Assembly (NCBI GenBank): GCA_033032175.1
Contig: CM065325.1
Location: forward strand, 5,298,930-5,362,929
Length of the DNA stretch: 64,000 bases
Direction: 5' to 3'
DNA from: Saturnia japonica
Lineage: Eukaryota; Arthropoda; Insecta; Lepidoptera; Saturniidae
Shown here: piece by piece, positions 21,436 through 64,000 of the stretch
Numbering within the stretch: position 1 is the stretch's first letter
How the letters are laid out: every line of letters starts with the position of its first letter
Translations under genes and position numbers: made by a program
Notes under the pieces: model-generated
What the model saw: only the letters and a program-made list of their open reading frames with translations
Told to the model about the DNA's origin: nothing
The model's database searches: none

Positions 21436-21504
21436 GAAGACCATTAAGTACTGCTATTATCGAGTGAATTATAGTGTCATGTGTTATGACGATTCAGTAT
21501 CCTA

Positions 21505-21700
21505 ACAAGATGGCGGCTCCCTTGTTAGAACTTTCTTGGAAATTTTGTGGGGTCTTAGTATGAATGTTTTCAGCTTACATTTATAATCCACTTCACTTAT
21601 GCACAAAAACCAAACTATATCACGCAAAACGCCACCAATATTACATAATATAGGGTCAAAAACCTAAGTTAATTAATTAAAAATAAAAACCACAACATGT
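21505..21700 (+). repeat. Interspersed repeat, family shared with 49750 and 50750
   Basis: ACTTCACTTATGCACAAAAA, CCAAACTATATCACGCAAAA and GCCACCAATATTACATAATA recur at 49870-49940 and partly, inverted, at 50810-50960. Non-coding, unclassified. Confidence 0.55.
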
Positions 21701-22419
21701 CACTTCAAGATCCCGCCAAAAACTCTTTCATTCATTACGAAGAATAAGAGATTATTAAAAAAAAAAAATAAGGCTTCTTGTGCTTCGTACCAATTACCCG
21801 AGGAAGTGTTGAATCAAACCGGGAAGCAAGAAAAATATTCTTTTCTTGGTTCTACAGAACCAGTACCATCAACATCAAATGAAAATTCTGCTGATTTAAC
21901 ATTACATTACTAAATAAAGCGTTACAAAGTTATGAACTTGTGTTTGTTTTAACCCATATTTTTTTTGGCCGCTTTTAGCCACTTTTTAGGATACAAAAAT
22001 TTAAACATTCTAGCAACTTTACAAAATTGGCTGGCCATTTATTGTTCCATTGACTTGGCAACACTGCTGAGAGAAGTATTACTAGTATTCAGATTGTAGT
22101 ATAAAGCATAGATTAATATGAATGAATATACGGTATAAAGTATTCTCTCAGTAGCAGTAGTCTGTGAGACGGAGTACATTTATTTAAAGGAGAAGCTATA
22201 ATTATACTCGTGCTCCAGTAGTCTCTGTTTAGCTAAGAAACACGTTGCATTTTTGAGCCCGTATAATATTTCTATAACTTTTACTACCTATAAATTAATA
22301 AGTTTAACTTAAATTGTGTGTAAAATAAAACAAAATTGACACAAACAATACATAAGTGTAACTATTTAATTTTACTTAAAATCATTTGATTTTTTAAAAA
22401 TATTTTTTTATTTCAAAAC
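21701..22419 (+). other. 5' flank of CBS-2
   Basis: No coding text. AT-rich sequence upstream of the CBS-2 ATG, presumably promoter and 5' UTR; no convincing TATA box or initiator. An in-frame TGA at 22387-22389 limits N-terminal extension within this exon. Confidence 0.4.
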
Positions 22420-56259
<33,840 letters not shown>

Positions 56260-57323
56260 AAAAGAATTATGTTTAAACATATTATATACATTTTGATAGT
56301 TTTATCTAAATGTATTTACGGTGAAACTTAATTATTGTATATAGTTTCTATAAAAGGGATCAATATAAATGTGTCTAGCGCCTTTTTTTTTAAATAAGCA
56401 TTTATTGGACCAAATCAGTGACCATGGTAGTTTAAAAATATTATAGGTCTAGTTCCCGTCACAAGCCGTGAGCACAACTTTGACGTATACTATAACTATA
56501 ATACATAGATTAGGTTTTTTTGGAGTCTCTGTGAATTGTATGATGATTCTTATACAATATGTATATTGACTGTTGTACAACAGCTATAAATAATTTAGAT
56601 ACGAATTAAAAAAAAGGTAAATCTTTCAACAACCCTCTACATTTAAAAGAGGTCCCGCCGTGAAGACGACTACACCCCCCTTTCGGGTAAATTTTGAAGG
56701 CTCTTTAACTTAATTAACCTTTTGGTACAAGTTGAGCCTACTGTTTAAATATCATATATTTCTTATTGTTTCTAACTACAATAATATATGGAGTAGCTTT
56801 ACCCTTAATATTAAAGCCAGCAACCCAAAAAAAAGTGTGTGTAAGCACTCGGTATAGGAGTGGTCCCAAAAAGAAACGTAAATAATTTTGTCAAGGTAGC
56901 ATAAAAAATAATTTTACATTAGTTTTTCCATGCCTGAATGGTGGGTCCATTAAAAACCAACATTCCGCATAATCTCCAGTTTTCTCAATTGATAATTGCC
57001 TTGTTTTTTGTTATTAGCAACATTTGATACATATCTTACATCTCTTACCTTCGCAAGCTTAATACATATCAGCACATTCGTGGTCGATTTATAGTGTAAT
57101 TACTTACGTGCAATTGATAATGTATACATATCTACTTAAACCGCCTCATGCTGACTCATGACGGGGACTATTCCTATAAATTATTATGTACATCAAAAAT
57201 ACAACTTAATCTGTTTTCATAATATGTACTAAAAAGACTAACAATAAAATAAAATATAACAACAATAGCTGTTTTTATTTTTGTTTATGTTCAGAACTCT
57301 CTCAGAAGTGTTATTTTATACTA
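56260..57323. other. CBS-2 3' flank
   Basis: Probable 3' UTR and downstream sequence, AT-rich; no further gene seen. Confidence 0.4.
57243..57248 (+). promoter_or_regulatory. Possible polyadenylation signal of CBS-2
   Basis: AATAAA followed by a T-rich tract, nearly 1 kb after the stop; an earlier AATAAT-like sequence near 56588 is an alternative. Confidence 0.3.
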
Positions 57324-58040
57324 ACTGTGCCCGTGGCTTCGCTTACGTGGACTACAGAATGCCCGCGCGAATTTTGCTCCCCGCTCCTGGCTATTTTAAA
57401 GACTAAAATGCTTATTGTGGGTGTTCGATAGAAGATAGACATACTCATCCGGATTTTTTTGTAGGCCTTTTTAACGCCTATGATTATTTAGTACATTAAT
57501 TTGCTAGATCTCTTATGGTTTCTGAGCATAAGCTATTTAAGCGCCCGAATTGATTCACCAAGACCAGTTTTTTTTTCTAAAATAAAAGTAGCCTAAGTTA
57601 CTCCCTATTTCATCAGCTATCTATCAGTGAAAGTCCCGTCAAAATCGGTCCAACCGTTACGGACATTACCCGGAACAAACGGACAAACCTTTGTCAAAAA
57701 GTACCTTACTGTGGCTTATGTATAAGAGATAGACATATGTTATCGCAGACTTTTTATTAAATATACTAAGGATCAATATTTTTCTAGAACATTGTATTTC
57801 CGTATCATTAACGATTATGCCATTGCACGCGGATAAAGCAGTTCGGGAGGGCCTCGACTTCAGACATACATAACAAAAATCAATATTTAAGGCTATCTGA
57901 GAGTTGTGGCCTAATGTTAGATAGTCTATACTATTCCTCATGACTGGCTATCAAAACAAAAATAATTTTTCGAATCCGACAGGTAGTTCCAGAGATGAGC
58001 GTGTTTAAAGAAACAAAAAAACTCTTCCACTTTGTTTTAT

Positions 58041-58222
58041 TGTAGAAATAAAACAGCAGAGCTAGAAGCTTTAGTTTTATAGTTAAGTATATTAAAATCC
58101 AACAGTAACACTTTATTATACGCAACGCGAGCAAACAAGAACAAGGAGTATCTATGCCAGTGTGAATGTAACATTTGTACGATAGGTGGCGCTAACCGGC
58201 TTATGTTTATTTCTTTACTACA
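58041..58222 (-). repeat. 3' LTR of the Copia element
   Basis: TG...CA repeat of 182 bp, identical by eye to 62055-62236; polypurine tract immediately upstream on the reverse strand. Confidence 0.95.
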
Positions 58223-60158
58223 TCCTCCCTTAAACATAAGCCCATTTTTCTAGAGAAGTAGTCTAGCTTGATCTGTGGAGTCGCTTTGGTGAGGACGTCA
58301 GCAACCATCTCTCCAGTGTTGACATATTGTACCTCAATCTCCTTTTTACATATGTTCTGCCGGATAAAATGGTGCCGGACATCTATATGCTTGGTTCTGA
58401 AATTATAAACATCGTTTCCTGAAAGATTAATACAACTTTGATTGTCGCAATAAATACGTATAGTATGATGCTTGAGATGTGGCCAAAACTGTTCTTGCAG
58501 TTGTTTTAGCCATAGTGCTTCTTGGGTGCAGGCTGATAAAGACATGTATTCCGCCTCTGTTGTTGACAGTGCAACAGTAGGTTGTCGCTTTGAGCTCCAA
58601 GATATAGATCCTCCCTGAAATATAAAAGTGTATCCTGTGCAGGACCTTCTGTCATCTTCAGAGTTAGCCCAATCGGCGTCACAATAGGCATGAACGATTT
58701 CTTCTTCTGCACATTGTTTGTAAGACAAACTGTAGTTTTCGGTGCCTCGTAGATATTTCATTAATCGTTTTAAAGTTACCCAATGTTTCATTTCTGGTTT
58801 ATTGTTATATTTGCTTAGGTAATTAACTACATAGCTGATATCTGGTCTCGTCCCTTGAGATAAATATAACATACATCCAATTACTTCTTGGTAAGGAATA
58901 TTTCTCAATATTGCATTTTCTTCACCAGTTGAATGTAACTTTGTAAGTGGATCTATTGGTGTCTTGACAGGTTTACAGTCTGACATACCATATTTCTGTA
59001 GTACTTCCTGTATGTATTTCTTTTGGTTAATATACATAATACCATTTTTCCTGTCTCTCGTTACATGAAGTCCAATACAGTATTTTAATTCTCCCATGTC
59101 TTTCATGCAGAACTTCTCACATAACTTTTGTTTTACATGGTTTTTTGTATATTTTGAATTTGTGAATAAAATCAAATCGTCAACATAAATTGCTAAAAAT
59201 AAAATATCTTTCTCACTGGATATTTTATAATAAATACATGGGTCCATACTTGAACGATTCAGACCTATTTCTCTGAGTGTAACATCTAGTTTTTTATTCC
59301 AATTACGGCTGGCTTGTTTCAGTCCATATAACGATTTTTTTAATAGACAGACATCTGTGTCATTGCCATTTTCATACATAGGTGCCTGTACCATATATAA
59401 CTCTTCTTCAACGTCGCCTTGTAAGAATGCTGAAACAGCGTCCATTTGATCTATGTCCATGTCATATTTCGTAGCTAGTGCCAGTAGGTAACGGAGCGAG
59501 GTGTATCTTATAACAGGTGAGTAAACTTCATCATAGTCAATACCTTTTTTCTGAGCACATCCTTTCACAACTAACCGTGCTTTGTACTTGACTATGGTTC
59601 CATTCTCATCTTTCTTAGTCTTGTACACCCATTTACACGGTATTGCTTTCTTACCAGGTGGCAGTTTAGCTAATATCCAAGTTTTATTTTCAATTAATGA
59701 CTTATATTCTACTTCCATGGCTTGTAACCATTGCTGTGAATTTGTGCAAGATAAAGCTTCTTCTAAACTCATCGGATCATTGCATATAGCCAGATTTGCA
59801 TAACATAACTTGTCATCAGATTTCTTTGTCATTTTGTGTTTTTGTACACGCTTCTGGTTCTGTGGTCTTAGTGTAACATTGGAAAAATCATGTTCAAATG
59901 AACTGTTATCGGCTATCTCTCCACTGCTAGGTATATAAATAGAGTCATTTGCATCTGAAAAAGATAAAGATAAACTACTTTCTGAAGTAGGATTTTCAGA
60001 GTCTTGGTTAAGTGTCTGATCATATGTTTTGTTTTCCAAACTAGATTCATCCGGAGTTGGTACTTCTAATTCTGTACTCTGTGTACTTACACCCAACGTT
60101 AATGAAACTGGTTCTATGTTTGGTTTTGTCATAGTAAGTGTTGATTTTAAGTTTTCTT

Positions 60159-60161
<3 letters not shown>
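58207..60161 (-). pseudogene. Copia reverse transcriptase and RNase H
   Basis: Resumes after the T-run in a different frame: Ser/Thr/Glu-rich linker, then RT (WLQAMEVEYKSLIENKTW, KARLVVKGCAQKKGIDYDEV, MDAVSAFLQGDVEEELYM, catalytic AIYVDDLILF) and RNase H (AYCDADWANSEDDRRSCTGY, ALSTTEAEYMSLSACTQEAL, IYCDNQSC, RTKHIDVRHHFIR), stopping beside the 3' LTR. The domains themselves are open and well conserved. The upstream link to gag-integrase is lost at the homopolymer. Confidence 0.94.

Positions 60162-60247
<86 letters not shown>
60162..60247. repeat. Homopolymer of 86 T
   Basis: Uninterrupted T-run exactly where integrase text is missing. Either an assembly/sequencing defect or an A-rich insertion with deletion. 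Confidence 0.97.
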
Positions 60248-61927
60248 CTGTTCAGGTGTGTAAGGCGTCGTAGTTTGATGCTTGATGCCGGAGTCTGAAA
60301 GATATTTCGAAAAAACTTTATTACAATATTCAGTGCCATTATCTGTCCGGATAATTTTTATCTTTTGATTCAACTCATTTTCCACTTCACATTTGAAGTT
60401 ATGGAAAACTGAAGTTATATTTGATTTGTCCTTTAAAAAGTATACAAACACTTTTCTAGAAAGATCATCAATAAATGTTATAAAATATTTTGCCCCTCCC
60501 ATTGATGGAGATTCCATGGGGCCACAGAGGTCTGAGTGAATAACCTCAAGAAGTGATGTTGCTCTTGATCCTTCATTTTTAAATGGTAATCTAGTTTGTT
60601 TCCCTTGTATACATGGAATACATGATTTACTATCATTTTTTGTAATTTTCATCCCTTCAGTACAAGTTTCTAACTTTTTTACATCAACATAATTGAGGTG
60701 TCCCATTCTACGGTGCCATACATCTAAACTCTCAATGCTATCAGTGGCAGTAAGAAATGCGCCTCCTCCTACAGTATTCAATTTATACATGTTGTTGGTT
60801 AGTCTCGCCGTTGCTACTAATCTTTTTTCTTTGTTGTAAATATTGCAGCCACAACTATGGAAATTAACTTGACATCCATTTTTAACTAACTGGCTAACTG
60901 ACAATAAGTTAGTACTCAGTTCTGGTATAAACAAAATGTCTCTTACCTGGATTTGGTTTACTTTACCATCACTACAGCAGAGATTGAGATCCAAATTTCC
61001 CATCTTCTGTACGGTAACTGAAGAATTATTGGCCACCTTTATACTTTGTATCGGAGGTGTCTTTGTTTCATATAACCAATCAGATCTTCTTGTCATGTGC
61101 ATGGATGCACCAGAATCCACGTACCAATTATAATCGTCCATTGCTGTGCAAGCTGAAAAAACTGCAGCATAATTTTTATTAGTACTAGAACTTTCCTTTT
61201 TGTTGGCAAAACAGTTCTTACTCAGATGCCCATATCTATTACAATTGTAGCAACGGGGACCACGGGGTTTATTTTGATTATTCTGGGAACTATAATTTTT
61301 CTTTATTGGGTATCTATGCTTTGTGTACAATGCAGTAGTATCAGATTCCTTTTTCACTTCTTGTAGCAACTTAGTTTTGATAAAATCTGCACTTATTACA
61401 ACACCAGAGCTTTCTATTCCCATTATCATTGGTTTGTACTGATCTGGCAAACCTGCTAACATTAAAGTACCCAACCATTCATCGTCAATTTTGAAGCTTA
61501 TATTTCTCAGCTTATGAGCGGTAGTTACTAGTTTATTTACATAATCCTCAATATCGGTACAACTATCTAGGTTTGTATTAATAAGATCACGTAATAAAGC
61601 TACTTTCCTGCTCAATCCGGAGTCTTCGAACGCAGACTTAAGTTTGACCCACACATCCCGGGCACTCACAGCTTGTTCTATGTGGTGGTAATTATTTGGG
61701 TCAACCAGGAGAATAATCTTGCTTTTGGCCTTTACATCCTTGGTAGCGTCAATGGTTTCCTGTTTGTCAGGATTCACACACGACCACAAATCTTCGTGCT
61801 CTAAGTAGGCTTTTACAGCGAATTTCCACGTATTGTAATTGTCCCTTCCGGTCAGTTTATCAATATGCACGGTGTTTATCGACATTGCTTCGGAAACTGA
61901 TAGGTTTTTATATAAAATACGCTGCAA
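60248..61927 (-). pseudogene. Copia gag, protease and N-terminal integrase
   Basis: Reading from 61927 (MQRIL...; an inner Met at 61885 is possible): gag with LTGRDNYNTWKFAVKAYLEH, zinc knuckle CYNCNRYGHLSKNC, protease WYVDSGASMHMTRR, integrase zinc region (H-H-C-C in WHRRMGHLNYVDVKKL ... CIPCIQGKQ) and the first two catalytic Asp (IHSDLCGP, IRTDNGTEY). It ends at TPYTPEQ, where the T-run begins (A-run, lysines, on the coding strand). The catalytic Glu that should follow (in NGVAER-type text) and the integrase C-terminus are absent. No other disabling change seen. Confidence 0.93.
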
Positions 61928-62039
61928 AAATTAATAACCGGAGTCGGCTACTTAACCTCACTTTTTATTACACGCGGTACTTTACTTTTCGGAACTAAAC
62001 TTGTAACTTTTTACTAAATACTGTTTCTAATTATTATGA

Positions 62040-62054
62040 GATAGGCCCATAACC
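62040..62054 (-). other. Copia primer binding site
   Basis: GGTTATGGGCC directly after the 5' LTR is complementary to the anticodon arm of initiator Met-tRNA (GGGCCCATAACC), as in Drosophila copia, which primes from a tRNA half-molecule. Confidence 0.75.
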
Positions 62055-62236
62055 TGTAGAAATAAAACAGCAGAGCTAGAAGCTTTAGTTTTATAGTTAA
62101 GTATATTAAAATCCAACAGTAACACTTTATTATACGCAACGCGAGCAAACAAGAACAAGGAGTATCTATGCCAGTGTGAATGTAACATTTGTACGATAGG
62201 TGGCGCTAACCGGCTTATGTTTATTTCTTTACTACA
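62055..62236 (-). repeat. 5' LTR of the Copia element
   Basis: Partner of 58041-58222. Identity suggests little time since insertion, unless the assembly collapsed copies. Confidence 0.95.
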
Positions 62237-62396
62237 TTTATTAGTATAGATAACCAAAAATGTAGTAGTTTCTTAGCAAACACAATTTATAATTTTTTGA
62301 ATATTTGTTTTTTTTACTAGACTACTAATACTGTAAGATTAACTAATACAAGCAAACAGCTTATGATAAAGAATGTTTTTCAATACAACACAAATA

Positions 62397-64000
62397 CAGT
62401 CAAAACCGTTTACTGCGACATCGTTTAGAACAACATGGCGGTTATAATAACCTAGAACAAAGGTCCCGGCTGAATGCTATATGACCGCCTTATTAAAAAC
62501 ATTGCTAATAACGACATACCTCATAAAATGACCACATTTAACTAATATTTCGGAGAATTAGATCTGTTAGAACGACCGGCTAAGCTGTATTGTAAACAAT
62601 TTGAATAGGTAAGTATCCACATTTGTCTTCAATGGCTATTAAAATCAAGAAAGAAAACAATAGAATTTTTAGTTTACTGTAGGGTCTTTTCTAATAATTT
62701 TTAGAAACAAAACACGTGCATGCAGTAGAATCAAAGCCCGCTTCTTCATATCTCTTCAGTTAGTTTGTTACTTATCTATACACAAGACGCACCAAAACTT
62801 TGTGGAGTTATTCGTGAAACTTTCAAAATGTCGCAAAGAAAAAGAAAACAAATTAATATTGAAGAAAAATCGCGTATTATATCCAAGCTAGAGAGCGGAA
62901 TTTCAAACAAAGACTTAGCAAAGGAATATGGTGTATCACACTCGACAATTTCAACCATTTGGAAAGAGCGAGAAAAAATTCAAACGCTTTATGATAATAA
63001 TTTTTTGAACATGAAACGAGCCAGAACAACGAAGCATACGAATATTGAGGAAGCTTTGTTAAAGTGGTTTAAATATCAAAGGGCTAATAATGGGCCAATA
63101 AACGGACCGATTCTTCAACAAAAACCTAACGATTTTGCTCAACCCTTTGGCGAAGTTTTTGTTTGCTCGTCTAGTTGGATTCAACGTTTCCGGGCTCGGC
63201 ACGGTATTGTCGGCGGGAAAATGAGTGGTGAAGCTGCTAGTGTTGATAAGGATACTGTAGAAGAATGGATAACGCAAAAGTGGCCTACATTATTCGAAGG
63301 CTACGGACCAGATGAAATTTTTAACGCAGACGAAACTGGACTTTTTTACAATATGAAACCAGACAAGATTTTAAAGTTCAAAGGAGAGAATTGTTCAGGA
63401 GGAAAAATGTCTAAGACAAGATTAACGATCATGGTTGCAGCAAACATGACAGGATCCTGTAAAAGAAAGCTTTTAGTTATTGGCAAATCTAAGAAACCAA
63501 GATGCTTTAAAAACATACACTCACTGCCGGTAACGTATGAAAACGATGTGAAGTCATGGATGACATCGGACATTTTTGAGAGATGGTTAAGAAACTGGGA
63601 CGCTGAATTGAAAGGAAACAAACAGAAAGTTCTACTTTTGGTTGATAACTGTCCTGCTCATCCGGCTGTTACTAATCTAAAATGCATTGAACTTGTGTTC
63701 TTACCACCAAATGTTACATCTGTATTGCAACCAATGGACCAAGGTGTAATAAGGTGTTTAAAATCTCACTATAGAAGACTGCAAGTGTTTAATTAAAAAA
63801 AAAACCTTGACAGTAGCGACCAAAAAAGCTTTACGGTTCTTGATGCCATCTTGATGATATCAGAAGCATGGAAAAACGTTTCACAAAACACTATAGCTAA
63901 CTGCTTTAAACATGCTGGTTTTAAAGACCTCTTAACAATTACCTCAGATGATGTGACTGATGATGATGGAGAGGACAATATTTCTCTTTCTCAATTAGCC
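62397..64000 (+). mobile_element. pogo/Tigger transposon, left part
   Basis: Starts TA|CAGTCAAAACCGTTTACTGC, a Tigger-like terminal repeat next to a TA target, followed by about 430 bp of leader and the transposase. The right end is outside the window. Confidence 0.75.
62828..64000 (+). pseudogene. Tigger/pogo-type transposase, one in-frame stop, runs off window
   Basis: Starts MSQRKRKQINIEEKSRII at 62828 (an earlier in-frame ATG at 62765 lies in leader-like sequence). Order: CENP-B/psq HTH (SNKDLAKEYGVSHSTISTIW), second Tc5/CENP-B HTH (LLKWFKYQRAN ... SSSWIQRFRARHGI), DDE domain with NADETGLFY, LLVDNCPAHP and QPMDQGVIRC (30 residues between the last two Asp). TAA at 63794-63796, next to a run of ten A, breaks it at codon 323. 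The same frame then continues to the window end with SFTVLDAILMISEAWKNVSQ and TIANCFKHAGF, typical C-terminal text. Close to intact, so a young copy; a sequencing error at the A-run is possible. Domestication as a host protein is an alternative that I cannot test. Confidence 0.9.

Larger units (their letters stand above)
58041..62236 (-). mobile_element. Ty1/Copia LTR retrotransposon with recent insertion
   Basis: Two 182-bp LTRs (58041-58222 and 62055-62236), TG...CA, which I read as identical, flanked by the 5-bp target duplication TTTAT (58036-58040 and 62237-62241). Reverse strand order: 5' LTR, primer site GGTTATGGGCC at 62054-62044, gag-pol, polypurine tract AAGGGAGGA at 58231-58223, 3' LTR. 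4196 bp in all. A run of 86 T at 60162-60247 replaces part of integrase. Non-functional as assembled. Confidence 0.95.
57324..62250 (-). mobile_element. Helitron interrupted by the Copia element
   Basis: Reversed 3' end CTAACTGTGCCCGTGGCTTC at 57324 (CTAG mutated to CTAA) and reversed 5' end TTATTAGTATAGA|T at 62250. The Copia element sits inside, between the two TTTAT copies. Same family as 31920 and 37476 at the left; the middle part (57700-58040) was not matched. Confidence 0.55.

Noticed and set aside
60162..60247. Genuine poly-lysine domain in the Copia polyprotein
   Set aside because: An uninterrupted 86-base homopolymer replacing conserved integrase text is far better explained by artefact or insertion/deletion than by coding.

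Overview
The window looks like nuclear DNA of an insect, most likely a moth or butterfly (Lepidoptera). It is AT-rich, with small exons (about 75 to 245 bp) separated by introns of up to 6.7 kb. The repeats are of lepidopteran type: tRNA-derived SINEs, Helitron ends finishing in CTAG after a GC-rich hairpin, RTE- and jockey/CR1-like LINEs, mariner/Tc1, hAT, pogo/Tigger and a Copia element. There is no sign of bacterial or viral gene organisation.

Two cystathionine beta-synthase (CBS) genes lie head to tail on the + strand. CBS-1 enters from the left edge and its last seven coding exons run from 22 to 14645. CBS-2 is complete: ten coding exons from 22420 to 56259 give 1530 nt, that is 509 residues and a stop, with every splice phase consistent. 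Three matched internal exons have exactly equal length in both genes (182, 133 and 135 nt), so this is a tandem gene duplication. CBS condenses serine and homocysteine to cystathionine, the first step of transsulfuration toward cysteine and H2S. The copies differ at active-site positions: CBS-2 has a Cys inside the PLP phosphate-binding glycine loop, and CBS-1 has a Gly where the conserved VEGIGYDF block has Tyr. The CBS-2 N-terminus has no cysteine before residue 64, so I predict it does not bind heme.

Almost everything else is transposable-element sequence in introns and flanks. 0-15 kb (CBS-1): RTE tail, two copies of an unclassified poly(A)-ended repeat, a broken Tc1-like transposase, a degraded jockey/CR1-like reverse transcriptase, and Helitrons. 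15-22.4 kb (between the genes): Helitrons, an inverted pair of LINE tails, and a hAT relic split by a Tc1-like element. 22.4-56.3 kb (CBS-2): SINEs; a degraded RTE LINE with a 719-bp insertion in its tail; Helitrons; a nested stack in intron 6 (hAT containing a Helitron, a Tc1 element and a SINE); a second jockey/CR1-like fragment; a GC-rich retroposon with a tandem array of hairpins; MITEs; and a nearly intact mariner. 57-62.3 kb: a Helitron interrupted by a young Copia element with apparently identical LTRs, whose pol region is broken by 86 T. 62.4-64 kb: the left part of a pogo/Tigger element running off the window.

The most unusual structure is the 44999-46062 retroposon, with at least eleven short hairpins at roughly 38-bp spacing whose stems differ by compensating base changes. 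I recognise no precedent for it.
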